A stretch of DNA of 11,050 bases, from NCBI GenBank assembly GCA_947384015.1, contig CANDFN010000031.1, forward strand, positions 1-11,050, written 5' to 3'. Below are positions 10,963 through 11,050 of the stretch, one piece after another. Below the pieces are notes generated by a model that saw nothing but the letters and a program-made list of their open reading frames with translations, was not told where the DNA came from and searched no databases. The DNA comes from an uncultured Clostridia bacterium. Its GTDB lineage: Bacteria > Bacillota > Clostridia > Christensenellales > UBA1242. Numbering within the stretch: position 1 is the first letter of the stretch; each line of letters begins with the position of its first letter. A program made the position numbers and the translations under genes.

Positions 10963-11050
10963 ATGAAATTAGGAATTGTAGGTTTGCCAAATGTGGGCAA
11001 AAGCACATTATTTAATGCAATTACAAAAGCTGGCGCAGAAAGTGCCAACT
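10963..11050 (+). CDS. ychF: Ribosome-binding ATPase YchF/OLA1, 5' end only
   Basis: The first 29 codons are present. MKLGIVGLPNVGKSTLFNAI, continuing to TKAGAESAN, is the very conserved N terminus of YchF, an OBG-family P-loop NTPase that prefers ATP and binds the ribosome. The G1/P-loop is GLPNVGKS (7-14). The start is supported by AGGAGA at 10953-10958. The rest is outside the window. Confidence 0.95.
   Translation, partial: MKLGIVGLPNVGKSTLFNAITKAGAESAN

Noticed and set aside
1..11050. CRISPR array or insertion sequence
   Set aside because: No regularly spaced direct repeats and no transposase or terminal inverted repeats were seen.

Overview
The window is AT-rich bacterial DNA of a low-GC Gram-positive type. 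Evidence is Shine-Dalgarno sites of the GGAG class, near-consensus sigma-A promoters, many short intrinsic terminators, a DUF1540 protein, and UUA/AAA-rich codon use. The standard code fits (UGA ends the xre gene). A member of the Clostridia or a relative, perhaps uncultured, is my best guess; the window cannot give a species.

Layout. 1-1511 is the right end of an integrated element: the tail of an XRE regulator, a small ORF with a -1 slippery site leading into the integrase frame, and a tyrosine integrase. The integrase ends 64 bp from a tRNA-Ser(GCU) gene on the minus strand, whose 3' end is the likely attachment site. 1512-4950 is minus-strand chromosome: tRNA-Ser, leuS (leucyl-tRNA synthetase), and a two-module DUF1540 protein. 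5060-6587 is plus strand: an unrecognised 325-residue protein and rplI (ribosomal protein L9). 6617-7084 pairs a candidate small RNA (minus strand) with a divergent small XRE regulator across a palindromic operator. 7170-9408 is a four-gene plus-strand operon: TtcA-like PP-loop enzyme, nucleoside 2-deoxyribosyltransferase-like protein, degenerate histidine phosphatase, ASCH-domain protein. Then come uppP (minus), a divergent HAD-like phosphatase (plus) and the start of ychF.

The strongest observation is the leuS leader. A promoter starts transcription, by spacing, exactly on the AUG of a ten-codon ORF (MKSLNLLLTI) with four leucine codons. Five RNA segments follow that can pair A:B, B:C, C:D and D:E, and D:E is a perfect intrinsic terminator. 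This is a complete ribosome-mediated leucine attenuator, where the common arrangement in these bacteria is a T-box, and its leader peptide appears to be translated from a leaderless RNA.

Other points of interest are the small-RNA/XRE pair, the slippery heptamer before the integrase, a LeuRS with altered editing and KMSKS motifs, a histidine phosphatase lacking usual catalytic residues, and several transcripts with very short or no 5' leader.
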